Shown piece by piece: positions 24,498 through 35,638 of a stretch of 64,000 nt of DNA. Source of the stretch: Dillenia suffruticosa (taxonomy: Eukaryota; Streptophyta; Magnoliopsida; Dilleniales; Dilleniaceae); contig JAVTVX010000016.1 in NCBI GenBank assembly GCA_033439265.1, positions 17,902,701-17,966,700 of the forward strand, written 5' to 3'. The notes below the pieces were generated by a model, which saw nothing but the letters and a program-made list of their open reading frames with translations, was not told the DNA's origin and ran no database searches. The position numbers were made by a program, and so were the translations under genes. Positions within the stretch are counted from its first letter, which is position 1. Every line of letters begins with the position of its first letter.

Positions 24498-24568
24498 GGG
24501 CATTTGGTGTACTGGTATCATTATACCCTCCCATGGTATTGACCGGGGTTTGATTCTCCAAATAAGCA
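24498..24568 (+). pseudogene. tRNA-Gly(CCC)-like unit 15
   Basis: Full length. The anticodon stem pairs through compensating bases (ATACC/GGTAT) around CTCCCAT. Acceptor and T-stem have mismatches. Confidence 0.83.
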
Positions 24569-24730
24569 TACATGTGTATTTTTCATTTTCCTTTGGTAAA
24601 TAAAATTTTCTCGAAAGAAACTCACTCTCCCACCGCCTACATTAGATACGACTTGTGCCTGACAAAGAATTGTCATGATCCTAACTGGTCATTTAACCAA
24701 CTTTACTGACCATTAGATGTGACATTTCAA

Positions 24731-24800
24731 GCGCATCAGTGTAGGGGTATCATATTGCCCTCTCACGATACTGACCTGGGTTTGATCATCCGAATGCACA
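24731..24800 (+). pseudogene. tRNA-Gly-like unit 16
   Basis: Last unit, 70 bases. The loop is CTCTCAC (anticodon CTC, which would be glutamate), the D-arm has lost a base and the T-arm is mutated. After its T-run and a final TAAATAAAATTC the array stops. Confidence 0.83.
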
Positions 24801-25064
24801 TGCATGAATATTTTTCATTTTTCTTTCGTAAATAAAATTCTCAAAACCCCACTTAAGAAATTTTTTTGTGTTATTATACTCCTTTCTCAGTACGCAAAAT
24901 AAAATATACAAAATGAAAAATGCAATCAACTCACTATATTACTAATGATTAGTACTTATTTGTCTATTTTCTTCCGACGATATTATATTATTTAGACAAA
25001 TAATTACTCGCATGTCATCAAATGCATCCAAAAAAATATTATTCCTGTTATACTAATTTATAAT

Positions 25065-25265
25065 GGTACCAACCTCTGATAATTCAATTGGTTCGGGGAC
25101 TAACACCCCTTAATCATTGTCGGGAGTTCGATCCCCTATGGGAACGGAAAAATCAGCGCTAGGAGACCTACCTCCTTAATTATGCCCTGCAAGCGGTCAA
25201 TCCAGATTAGTCGAGACGAAACCCCAAATACTGGATTGGTGGTCTAGTCATGGTACCAAAAAAAA
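25065..25265 (+). mobile_element. tRNA-derived SINE (same family as 42828-43025)
   Basis: About 200 bp. An A-box-like TGATAATTCAATTGG and a near-perfect B-box AGTTCGATCCC (about 25126-25136) are followed by a body with GGAAAAATCAGCGCTAGGAG and GATTAGTCGAGACGAAA, and then an A-run at 25258-25265. The body can be followed word for word in the minus-strand copy at 42828-43025. No clean target duplication was found. Confidence 0.8.
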
Positions 25266-25754
25266 TAATAATAGTAATTGATGTTCCATTTGGGTTTTTA
25301 ATTTTTAAAATAATGTAGAAATTTCTGTTATTTATTTTATACATATTAATAAATTTATAAGATACGCACCGGTTAAAATTATAACAAAATTTACTTTATA
25401 AATTTATTGACATAAATTATTGTCGCAAGTAATAATCATTAAAAATTCAATTTTGCACATATATAATACTAAAAATCAAAATATCAACTTTATAATTAGA
25501 AATATATATTAAAAAAGTCAACGCTGATTAATCATTTTTTTTTTTGCTTATCAATTTTATTTGATAAGAAATTTTTCTCAACCGAACCTATTTACAATTA
25601 ATACAACTCATAATTATATAAAATTGTTTGTATCACATGTTTATTTATACTAGTTAATTGAGAATATAAATCACATGTAGTGCATAATGTCACTAGTTTA
25701 ATTAAGTACCTTAAGCTACCAACTTTACAGAATTTGCTTGCAGTCCATAGTGAT

Positions 25755-26220
25755 TGATGATGCATGGCCAAAAGGACCCAAACTGCACTGAGCTCAAGAA
25801 TGGTTCAGATTGACTCCCTATACTCATATTGCTTGCTCAGTCGGCAATCACCTAATTGATCAACCATTTAGTTTGAAAACCTATCCCTCCCGACCCCTAG
25901 TCCAAGAGACACACTGATTGAAACATGTCAACATGAGATTTATCTCCCAAATGGGTAGACACAGCTCATATCCACACTGTATTCATCGACCAAGTTCTGA
26001 TCAGTAGATAGTTGCTCGATCACAGTACCTCCTTGGTGTTTGGTGATCGCCATTCCTCCATATGAGGCAAATATTTACTTTTCCTGAAAATGCGGATAGA
26101 ATTTTCCGTAAATGGAAAGGAGACTTCAAATCGTAGAAAGAAATCCTTATAGCTGTCCAAACTTTCCCAATCGATAGCATTTAAAATCTTTTGAAATCCT
26201 TTCATCATAATCCCGATAAT
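25755..26220 (+). repeat. Left LTR of the Tat-like relic, shortened
   Basis: It aligns with 31064-31553 and then stops; the downstream half present in the right LTR, and the primer-binding site, are missing. Confidence 0.85.
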
Positions 26221-27420
26221 CTCAAGCTTGAGGTCCAACTCCCGACCAGCCACCCAAATCAGTCGACATCCCTTGTCGCCCCTACTTCTCCCGAAAGGGT
26301 TACTCAACCTCAGATAGAGAGACTAGAATCCAAAATACAAAATATGAACAAGCAGCTAGAAGAACTTAGTCGCACACTTGGACCAGGAACCCAATCCTCT
26401 TCTCACGGATCAAGCCACATACGCACACGGAGGCTCGAAGCCAAAGAGCACCAATAGCCCTCAGTGATATCCCGACACGACCCGAATGATCTAAGGAAAC
26501 AGGTCAAGAAGCTCATAGCAAACAAGCTAATGCGAGCGAATGTGAAGAGAGATTAGCATGCTCAATATCCCACTGGTCTCTCACCATTTAATCCCAAGAT
26601 CTCTTCAAAACCAATGCATCGCGATGTGCTTCTCCCTCTTTTGGAGAGGTACGACGATACCACCAATCCTAGGGATCACATCACCTACTCTATCACCGTG
26701 ATGATCTCGAGAAACATGTTAGACGCCTCCATATGCAAACACTTTCCAACAACTCTGAACGGCAACGTGTTGACATGGTTTAATTCACTCCACCCCTTTA
26801 GCTTTAAGAGCTTTTCTCAACTTCGGCAACAGTTTGAGATACACTTTGTCATTAATAGAGGGGCTAAGAGGAAGTCTGCATCCCTCCTCTCATTATGACA
26901 GAGGAGGACAAGTCGTTGAGAGAACTTCTCGAGACGTTCAAAGCATAGATGATGAAGGTATCTGGACTAAACCATTCCATCGCGATGATGGCACTGCTTA
27001 CAGGACTACGGTCGCCAGAATGAAGACATCTATCACTAAGAATCTTTCGTCCACTATTCAAGAATTTTAAGTACGAGTGGAGAAATATATCGCTACGGAA
27101 GATGTCGAAGCCTTTGATAGGCAATGTAACCAATCAGCTCAGAAAGAGAGTAACCAATCACCTCGTCAATCCTCACCCAAGAAGGCCAGCCAAGGGCCCC
27201 CACAATAATGAAGGTTTACTAGTTACACCCCTCTGAATGAGACTCCTAGTCAAGTGCTCCTCCAAATTCAGAACAAACCCTATATCAGGTGGTCTCCTCG
27301 CCCTACAGAGGATGATTATAAGAAGGAGAAGACTCGATATTGTCACATTCACCAAAACTATGGCCACCTCACTCATGAATGCAAAAGGCTAAAAGATGAA
27401 ATCGAGTTTCTTGTTTGAAG
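26221..27420 (+). pseudogene. Tat-like gag remnant
   Basis: It contains a short coiled-coil-like segment (IERLESKIQNMNKQLEELSR, about 26317-26376). A capsid segment follows (about 26614-26860) with the YDDTTNPRDHI and LTWFNSL motifs typical of Tat/Athila-type gags. Decayed. Confidence 0.82.
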
Positions 27421-27749
27421 TAGTTGGCTGCAAAGATTCATCAGTGCAGAAAGAGATGGCCACCCTTAAAGTTCAAAGCGAGTGAATGAACGAGTCGACC
27501 AGTCGATCCCAAAAGACATGCACAACCGACCAGGTGGAGTGATCCTTTAAGTGTAAGGCAAGTACGACCCCTCACAGCCTTATCTCTCAGCCTACATCCT
27601 ATGAGCACTACATCGATGTAATTGAGTACAAACACAAACAAACAAGGAGGGGCTCCTAGTAGCTCCGATCTTCCAGAATATAGAGCCATCTAGCTCTATA
27701 TCTAAAGAGGTTCTTCTACCTGTCCTGGAGAACCTCCCAAAAAGTAGGG

Positions 27750-28220
27750 GCCCATGATCGGTTTCAGTGACAACGACTTAATGGGGGTCGACCTAAATCG
27801 ACATGATTCCCTCATCATCACAATCAAGATTGAGCAATACAAAGTCAGAAGAATCTTTGTCGATCCAGGGGTTAACTATAACCTCCTTTATTGAAATGCC
27901 TTTCAGTAGATGGGTTTCTCCCCCCATGCACTTGCGGCCTCACACTGGACGGATCAAGGGGCTCTCAGGTGAATAGATCTACCCTGAAGGCATCATCTCA
28001 CTGGCCATGACTCTTAGGTCTCTGCCCGACCATCCAATGGCATCAACTATGTTTAATATGCTTAAACTCTCCTCACTCTACAATGCTATCTTGGGTCGAC
28101 CTGGCCTGAACACTCTGGAGGCGTTACTAAAAACAAAGCATATGAAGGTCAAGTTCAGGGCCTCCAATGGTATCGAAATACTCTGTGATCAAGAACACCC
28201 GGTATTTCCTCTTAAGTAAA
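27750..28220 (+). pseudogene. Protease-like remnant of the Tat-like element
   Basis: Plus-strand coding traces (VRRIFVDPGVNYNLLY-like, then YNAILGRPGLNTLEA at about 28080-28124) resemble the aspartic protease and its following linker in Tat-type elements. Coding similarity ends at about 28220. Confidence 0.72.
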
Positions 28221-28379
28221 TTATACACCTTTCTCTTGGCAATTGCATTCGTAGTACCCCTTGATGGGTAGCCTATGACACCCAGCACTAGTGCTTAATT
28301 TGTTAATTATTGTTTTATTATGACAATATGTTTCATTTCTCTTAGTAAGCCAATTGCGCTGAGAATGGGCTAGTATTGC

Positions 28380-28800
28380 CCAACCTATCTTTAGGGATCT
28401 ATCTCTTCGAATGGATAACTGTCACTTAGTCCTCCCGAATGTAGTCTATCGTTAGAGATCTATCTTCCCGAACAGGTCAGTATCACCCAGTTCTCCCCAA
28501 CGAAGCCTATCATTAGAGATCTATCTCCCCGAACAGACCAGTGTCGCCCAATCCCCCTAAATGGAGCATATCATTAGGCATTTATCTCCCCGAATGAACC
28601 ACTGTTGCCTAGTCCTCCTGAACAGACCTATTGTTAGGGATCTGTCTCCCCAAATGGACCAGTTGCTTTGTCCTCCCAAATGGAGCCTATCATTGGAGAT
28701 TTTTCTCCTTGAATGGGCCAATGTCGTGCAGTCCCCTATAATGAAACCTATCATTAGAGATCTGTCTCACCAAACAGGCAGGTGTTGGCCAGACCGTCGA
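28380..28800. repeat. 60/61-bp tandem repeat, seven units
   Basis: The phrase TTAGAGATCT(A/G)TCTCCCCGAA recurs at about 28391, 28452, 28512, 28573, 28633, 28693 and 28753, a period of 60-61 bp. Each unit also carries a CAGTGTCGCCCAGTCCTCCC-like half. It sits between the protease remnant and the antisense-coding segment. Confidence 0.9.
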
Positions 28801-29059
28801 TGAGAATTCATCTCCCTACATGAGTCAACATTACGTGGCCTATCAAACGAACGGAACCTACCAGACGTAGTTTATCATCAACAAGAGATCCATCTCCCCG
28901 AGAAATGTCTATGATTTGTCCTATCGAATAGCCCATCAAAAAAGCCTCACTATCAGATAAGCGCACCACCCGCCAGGAGATGGCTCCACTAGTGAAGCCA
29001 TATATGTTGAGAGATGATAATGCCAATGCAAAGTAAAAGACAAAACCAGAACAAAAGAA

Positions 29060-30965
29060 CATTTCATTAATGTCTTCAAGAGGAAATTAAAAAGAGAAAA
29101 GAAAATTGCCAAGGGGGAACAGAAAGCCTGATCAAGGAGCACGAAGTGTATCAGGCTCAACCGGAGCAGGAACAGGCATGAGTTCAAAAGATGTTCCCAT
29201 GACCTTCTGGGGCATGGCGCTCGCCAACCCTACTTGATGAACAATCTCCATAACACACTAGAGCCTCTCAAAGAGTTTACGCTGAGTATATGAACGTTAA
29301 TCTACAGCGGCCCTCAGCTCGACTGTCTTTTGCTCAACAACTCAAAGAGATTAGTCATGCATGTCAACCAACTTCCTAGCAACCTGCAAAGATGCCTCAT
29401 GAACCTTGCCCTCCACCTTAACTCTTCGCATTAATGGAATGTTGTATCCAGCTCAACCCTTAGCTACTCCATTGCTTCATGGCCAACGCTCATGGCGGTC
29501 ACAGAAAACCTCACCTCCTCAAGCTCCCTTTTCTTCTACGAAGGGGCCCTCTCCAGTCAAGAGACATCATTTACCATCTGCTCCCTCCATCGCTTTTGAA
29601 ACTTTACCAGAACCATGGTCTGAACAAATGAGCACTAGTTAGTAGACTAAAAAAGGAGAAGCAAACGAGCACAAAGAGAAGAAAGTACCATCATAGCTAC
29701 AGAAAAACATGGCCTCGTTGGCCTGCTCAAGCGAGAGCTTGTTATGTTCCAGATCTGAATACTAAAAGTACAACCAATCAGCTATCTGCTTCCCTTCAAC
29801 AATGTCCATGTAGTAGAGACGATTGTCCCCAATGCTGATCATCATCGTCCCATGCTCCTTCGAGCCTTGGTGCCTATCAAAAGACTGAACGGGGATAGCA
29901 CAAGGAAACACCTCCTCCTCGAGCACCACATGCTTGCCCTTCCCCAAAGGCAACAACGGAACGGCAGAAGATGGCCCTGCACCGGACCCCTCCAATAACT
30001 CGGAGCCAGCATCTTCAAGATGCCATAGGGAAAATCCCCTTACCTCCGTAGAGGAGCACAAAAAATCCATGAGCTTCTTCTTCTTCTTCTTCTCAAGCAG
30101 CAAAGGCCTCTCGACCTTCCTTTTCTCTATGAGCAACAAACCTACAAGCGACAACATCTCATCATCCTGGAGAACCTCAATCCAAATGCTTCTCTACAAG
30201 GCCTCACAATATTTTCCTATAAATTAGACAAAGCTTGAATTATAATAGTCCTGACGAAGCTTCAACCCAGTAAGCAGGCCAACATCGGGCACCGAAAGCC
30301 CGACATCAGGCCTTTTTCCAAGAACTCAATAAAGAAATACTTGTGTGTCCAGCTCTTATCAATAGTCTTAGTATTGAAGAAATTTTAGTTTGACTCAGGC
30401 CGGCTCTACAGCCAAAACTAGCATCTGGTAGAACCCTTCTTCCCATACTGCTTCAGCGAAAACACAGATGTTAGGACTTCAAAATCGAAGCATAAATGGC
30501 AAAAACTCACCACAGAAATAACCACAACTACCAAGCACCAAGTGCTAGGAATCAGCAGAGTATCAAAAATATTCTAACGTAACAAAACCCTAGCGATGGG
30601 GTCGATGTATGGCACCTTCAAACAATATTTCACCGATTGTTTGTACATCAAGACTCAATTCCTTGAGGCCATATTAGCTCTAACAGCATCAATCACTAAT
30701 ACGACATCAGAGTTATCACCTAACAGTATGACGCTTCGGATGTCACGCAATTCTCCATGCGACATAGTGCTTTTGATATCTCTTATGCCAAGAGAAGAAC
30801 CAGACAGTAACCTTTAGCCATTTCTCTCAAAAGATCTTCACGAAAGGCTAAATCATTAAAAAGCCTAACTATTGAAAAAGTGAAAATGGTAGTAGGGAAC
30901 CAGTCAACAAACATGCAGAATAAAAAGCGTATTGGAGATGGTTCGCGGCAATTGAAGCGGCACAT
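29060..30965 (-). pseudogene. Antisense-coding-like segment of the Tat-like element
   Basis: Between the tandem repeats and the 3' LTR the minus strand has coding traces, the longest at 29762-30157 (131 codons, with a lysine-rich run) and others at 28808-29187 and 30783-30965. Tat-lineage elements are known to carry extra, often antisense, ORFs here. No family can be assigned from sequence alone. Confidence 0.45.
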
Positions 30966-31063
30966 ACCGTATTAAATTTTTTGATTCGCAAAATCTGAAA
31001 GGTTCCCGCTATGCTATACTCCTAAAACCCCTTCTCTGAAGTAACCACAAAAGTGGGGGCAAA

Positions 31064-31897
31064 TGATGATGTATGGCCAAAACGGCCCAAACCACACTGG
31101 GTTCAAGAATGGTCCAGAACAACTCCCTATATTCTTATTGCCTGCTAAGTCAGCAACCACCTGATCAATCAACTGTTTAGTTTGAAGACATGTCGTCATT
31201 ACGAAGTTTGCAACCCTCCGGACCCCTAACCCAAGGGACACACTGACTGAAGCATGTCGTCAATACGGGATTTATCTCCTAGATGGATAGACACAACACA
31301 TACGCACTCGATATTCATCAACCAAGTTTTGATCGGTAGACAGTTACTCAATCACAGCACCTCCTTGGTTTTTAGTGATCGCCATTTGACTCTATGAGAC
31401 AAATATTCACTTTTCCTGAAAATACAGATATAATCTTTTGTTAACGGAAAGAAGACTTCAAATCGTGGAAAGAAATCCTTACAACCATCCAAACTTTCTT
31501 GATCAATAGCATTTGAAATCTTTTAAAATGCTTTCATTGTAATCCCAATAATTTTGGCTATCTTCCACAAGAAAATTAGGGTTTTAATGCCCCACATATA
31601 TATGTCTCCCCCACCAGGTAATTATATATATATATCCCATTAAGTATATCAACAAGGTACGCAAACTCTTACGCTCATGCTTATGTATCCTCTTGCCTTC
31701 GGCACAACTTAAGCTTTCTTTCTGTTTGTTTGCTCTCTTTCAAAAACGGCTCTTTAATTTGAGCGTTGGAGCCTCCCCACCGGAGTACTTTCCAACAATC
31801 TTTTTGCAAGTCTCACCATTCGAGATCACTAGACAGCCAAACCATCCCGTTCGAGTTAGCACAGTTTTTATCTTTGAAGTCAAACCCACCTCCAACA
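31064..31897 (+). repeat. Right LTR of the Tat-like relic
   Basis: It starts TGATGATG after the polypurine tract and contains a TATATATATATAT run (about 31625-31636) as a possible promoter. The proposed end is at TCCAACA (31897), followed by ATGAT. The end is less certain than the start. Confidence 0.7.
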
Positions 31898-32319
31898 ATG
31901 ATGTTGACAAGTTTAAAAATAGAATATGAATGGAGAATTTTTCAATTAAATTGTATATTTATGGCATTGAAAATTCAATATATAATGAAGGAATGAAACT
32001 TTTTTTTCAATAGAGGGCTTCAAGTCTATGGCCGAAAAGGTTTGTCCCTTTAAAATCTAATTCAATTCTAATCGAATTTTATCAGGTTCAATGTGATTAC
32101 CTATTACCAGTGGTTTATCTCCAAAAAAAAAGGTCTCAGGTCTTGAATTATGTAATAGTGTTGATATTTTTTTCTAAATAATAATAAAGTAAATCAAAAT
32201 CATTATCAAATACCAAATAACTATTCACAATTACCAACCGGTTATGCCTATTTATACAATGAAACTTTCAATATAGACGCCAAAACTTTTTGTTGAATAA
32301 TTAAAGACAAGATAGAGTA
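31898..32319. other. Unassigned stretch with a possible SINE remnant
   Basis: At about 32000-32131 there is a CTAATTCAATTCTAATCGAATTTTATC-like body followed by an A-run, similar to the 3' ends of the SINEs here but without a readable 5' end. Nothing else was recognised. Confidence 0.4.
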
Positions 32320-32518
32320 CCAAAAGACAATTGATTTAGTGAAAAGAGTGTTAAAATCGCATAACAAATGATTTGGATTTCAAATTTAGAAATGAAAAAA
32401 ACTATATTAAGAGAGTTCTCTCCGAAAAGAGGTCTGACAACAGCTCAGATATAATTAGTCAGGATATGATTTTCGGACACCAATTGATGGATTTACTCTA
32501 TGGCACAAAAAAAATATA
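32320..32518 (+). mobile_element. SINE relic
   Basis: It starts AGTGAAAAGAGTG, carries ATTAAGAGAGTTCTCTCC, ATAATTAGTCAGGATATGATTTTCGGA and a final A-run (32507-32514), the same order as in the SINE at 21106-21290. No target duplication was found. Confidence 0.6.
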
Positions 32519-33221
32519 AAATAAAATAAAAGACAAGACAAGACAGAGCATTGCTTGACCTAAGTTGTCATAACTGTTTCAGATAATGTTTAAAATATAT
32601 ATATCATAAGTTTTAGGTACCTTTTTTGTTGATATATGAATCATTATCAAAATTATTGAGTACTCAAATCTACTTTAAGGAACAAAAAAGAAAAGACCCT
32701 TGTTGAGTTGGTTTCAAATTTCAGATAATTTGATTTGATGCCCAACAAGATAAAGGAAAAGGTGGAAATTGAAGGATAAGGAGATGCAAGTGTGACCCAA
32801 CAGTCCAAAAGAAATTGAGAGAGAACAAAATAAAAGGTAGGACATAAGAAATTGACTTGTACCACAGAAAAAAAGGGTTCAATTAAGATTATGAGATGAA
32901 GAAGGGGTCGTGTAATTGTAATATAGAAGCAGAGGAATCAGTGAGTAGTAGGATGATGGCCCATGCCTTTTTGTTACCATTTCTATTTTGTCAAGTTGGG
33001 ATTCTTGTCTTTGTGCTTCAGAGATTGATAAGGGCATGGTCCTGTTTTTATTGCCTTTTGCATTCTCATTCTCCTCTTATCCCAACCGGCTCCTATAAGA
33101 AGTCATACGTTGGCCTTTAGAGGCATCATAATGCAACTAGTAGAACATCTACTTTTATCCAAATTCAAACCCCTTTTTATTAATAGAAATTTAGGCCAAT
33201 TAAGTTGCTTCTTCGATTAAA
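32519..33221. other. Unassigned stretch
   Basis: AT-rich DNA; a 74-codon frame at 32896-33120 has no recognisable features. Confidence 0.4.
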
Positions 33222-33230
33222 GTGCTTATA

Positions 33231-33407
33231 AATCAATGGACAGTCAATATAATGGTATATAATATTAAATTTCTTAAATAAATTTTGAATTTGAAACATA
33301 GGAATAGAAAAAATTATGATGTGAGAGTCATCCCTAAATAGAGTTTATGTAAATGTTCGAAACAAAATAATTCAAACATGACTCCGGATACGAACAAAAA
33401 AGAAAAG
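33231..33407 (+). mobile_element. SINE with 9-bp target duplication
   Basis: The 177-bp body ends in GACTCCGGATACGAAC and an A-rich tail. It is flanked by GTGCTTATA at 33222-33230 and 33408-33416. Confidence 0.75.
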
Positions 33408-33926
33408 GTGCTTATAGAGCAAAAGTTAAGAGGTTTGAAGAATTGAAGGGACAAATGCAAAAGATCCCATAAATCGTAAATCTTCTTTGAGATTCAATTG
33501 TTCACATTGCACCAAATCATGAGATTCTAGATCTGTGCGTTAGTTTAGGGTTGCCGTATAATCAATAAGACCAACTAGAGGGAGGGTTTTGACTAGAGCA
33601 AAACCCTTCTCCTCATGCATCTGAGGCCATAGTATTCCCTTACAAACAATTCCATCAAATTTTAGAAATTTGAGAAAATGGACATGAAAGCATGATTATG
33701 CAACATTAATGTTAGATCTTTGTGCTGGTATTGCCAATCTTCAACTCCCATGGCTCTAATCCAAGTAATTGCTTGTTAGCTTGGAAAGTTCGGATGGAAA
33801 AATGTTATTAGCATAATGGGTAATTTTTTATCCTTTTCATATTTAATATGTGGACTTAAAAATAATTCGAGCAGTTCATTCTCCTCACGTCAAGGGGCAT
33901 TTGGAAAATCCAACTTGTGCTAATTT

Positions 33927-34087
33927 GTTCTTTTTTTTATAATAAACCCGACTAATTCAATTTTAACAACCATAAACCAAGTTAGGGGCCAACTCTCTAT
34001 ATGTCTATTTTTTATTTCTAATATTCAAATTTAAGATTTTAATTAAAAAAATTTGATACTCTGTCACTAGGTCCACAAATCGTTGAT
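33927..34087 (-). mobile_element. SINE with perfect 15-bp target duplication
   Basis: The poly-A tail shows as a T-run at 33930-33938, followed by AAACCCGACTAATTCAATTTT. The element is flanked by AACTTGTGCTAATTT at 33912-33926 and 34088-34102. The internal segment has the TCTAATATTCAAATTTAAGA word seen in the other copies. Confidence 0.85.
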
Positions 34088-34630
34088 AACTTGTGCTAAT
34101 TTATTTTATTTTATTTATAATCTTTTTCGGATAAAGTAAAAATATATAGATGTATAAAAGATATAAAACTTTATTAATAGAAATCAATTTTTTTGAAAAA
34201 AAAAAAAAACTAAAATTAGTATTACAATAATAAATATTTTATATTAAAAGACACATAAATTGAATGAGAACCATTCTGAGCTTTGTCCGTGTAGAGACGC
34301 ATAAATGGTAAATAGCTATTATTTAAATGTTTATTTTGAAATCAAGATTTAATGCTCGAACTTCTATAGACATGTATATTTTGTTATTTTCGTGATTCCG
34401 ACTTTTTCAAAGAGACCGAAAAGATACATGGTCTATTTGCTAATTAAATTGAAGTTACTTCTTGGCCTAATCATAGATTTGAAGATTAGCTTGTAAGAGA
34501 TGACGAGGCATAACAAAACTCGAGGAATCAAAGGGCACAATACATAAAAAAGAAAAAGAAAAAAAAAAGAATTAGGAATAATTTTCAACAAATCTCATAG
34601 AATAGCAATGGGTCATAAGGATAGCAATGG

Positions 34631-34788
34631 TCAACCAAGTTCTTTAATTAAGTTTTTAAATTTAATTCGTGGTTTAGATATTAAAAAAATTACGTTAGGA
34701 GGATAGTCTCTTAATAGGTCACTATAAATTCCAAACTGAATTAATTAAAATATGATTTCGAATACCGATCATAATATAATAAAAAAAA
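34631..34788 (+). mobile_element. SINE with 10-bp target duplication
   Basis: It ends in CTGAATTAATTAAAATATG, an ATTTCGAATACCG-like tail and an A-run. ATAGCAATGG occurs at 34621-34630 and 34789-34798. A further AATAGCAATGG at 34601-34611 means the flank was already duplicated. Confidence 0.72.
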
Positions 34789-34798
34789 ATAGCAATGG

Positions 34799-35638
34799 AT
34801 CATTGGCTTCCATGGAAACCCAAATCCAAGTCTTGATATTGAGGTAGAGCCTAGAAGGGTAGGGGATAGGCACCCATATTATTGATTTCACACCTCCAAA
34901 ATGAAGAATGTGATAGTTTTATGACCTGTCCTAAAATTTGACAAAAGCGTGGACTTCCAAAATGAACAAAAAGTGAGAGATAAAATAAGCTCCACCCATA
35001 AGAGGAAAGCCATCATGGGACCCCTAATGAACTGTTCCTCTCCTTTGCCCTTTTATTCATGTTGCTCTTCAATCAACTCATCCATAATTGGTTTTCTTTT
35101 CTCAAATTCCCACTTACAATTTACCCTAATGAAGATCAAAAAAGGTTTAAACTTTTCAAGATGCTCCTGATGCAGTCATTGTGAACCCACTATGTCAACT
35201 CCTCCCAGACCTGTTATCTTCAAACATCCAACAACATTGATGCAGTCTTATCTGTGATCATGTGTTGTCAACTACTAGTGATAATAAATATCCACACAGA
35301 AAATCACAGAGAAAAAGGTCTTGAGCATATGCCCATGGGCTTTCTTCACTTTTTTTGCTTTTTCTTTTCATTCACAATTACAAGTCAAAAGCAAACAATT
35401 CAGTGAAAGATCGGATTACATGACCAAATCCTTAGGGAATCAGTCCCAACTCTGCTACAAACACCCACCAACTGTACAACTTCTACACCGCTTGTGCAAC
35501 ATTGGAGCCCCATTCCTCCAGTTCTCTTTCTTACCATCCATCAACCAGGAAAAAAACAGTTTAGGCCAAAAAAGTTGGCCCTAGAAAAAGACAAAAAAAA
35601 AAAAGGCAAAAGAAAAGGTAATTACAAATATTAATGTT
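34799..35638. other. 3' flank of the CAT gene
   Basis: No other gene is visible. The stretch presumably includes the 3' UTR and polyadenylation site of the transporter; no canonical AATAAA could be picked out on the minus strand near the stop codon. Confidence 0.5.

Larger units (their letters stand above)
21544..24846 (+). repeat. Tandem array of 16 tRNA-Gly(CCC)-derived units
   Basis: Sixteen head-to-tail units, the full ones about 233 bp (for example starts at 21669 and 21902, 24060 and 24294, 24498 and 24731). Each contains (1) a spacer with ACATTAGACACGACTTGTGCC and CAAAGAATAGTCAAGGTCC, (2) TTAGATGTGACATTCCAA, (3) a tRNA-Gly-like body, and (4) a T-run 10-15 bases later (TGTATTTTTCATTTTCC). 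The consensus body has GCGCATC/GATGCGC acceptor strands, a GTACC/GGTAC anticodon stem with loop CTCCCAC (anticodon CCC), and a CGGGG/CCCCG T-stem, matching plant tRNA-Gly(CCC) as I know it. The CAA upstream and T-run downstream suit plant Pol III tRNA genes. Every body is mutated or deleted, so I annotate them as pseudogenes. Confidence 0.93.
25755..31897 (+). mobile_element. Ty3/gypsy Tat-like relic without a recognisable RT
   Basis: Direct repeats starting TGATGATG(C/T)ATGGCC occur at 25755 and 31064. The right one is preceded by a textbook polypurine tract (AAAAGTGGGGGCAAA, 31050-31063). Inside are a Tat-type gag remnant (about 26190-27400), a protease-like remnant (about 27760-28220), a 60-bp tandem repeat block (28380-28800), and a stretch with minus-strand coding traces (about 29060-30960). 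GTGAT precedes the left LTR and ATGAT follows the proposed end of the right LTR, a four-of-five match. By eye the LTRs share about four-fifths of positions, so it is old. Fossil with many breaks; the RT-integrase part seems absent. Confidence 0.8.

Noticed and set aside
24095-24542. Plus-strand frames at 24095-24319 and 24333-24542
   Set aside because: Chance frames through tRNA-array units, similar to each other only because the repeats are similar.
21544-24846. Functional tRNA-Gly gene cluster
   Set aside because: No unit has all stems intact. The best (24060-24130) has two acceptor mismatches, a T-stem mismatch and a changed T-loop, so I call them pseudogenes until a covariance model says otherwise.
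21544-24846. CRISPR-like array
   Set aside because: Units are long, diverged and have no short constant repeat with unique spacers; the genome is a plant.
21544-24846. Tandem SINEs
   Set aside because: Units lack A-tails and target duplications, and the T-run follows the tRNA body directly, as after a tRNA gene.
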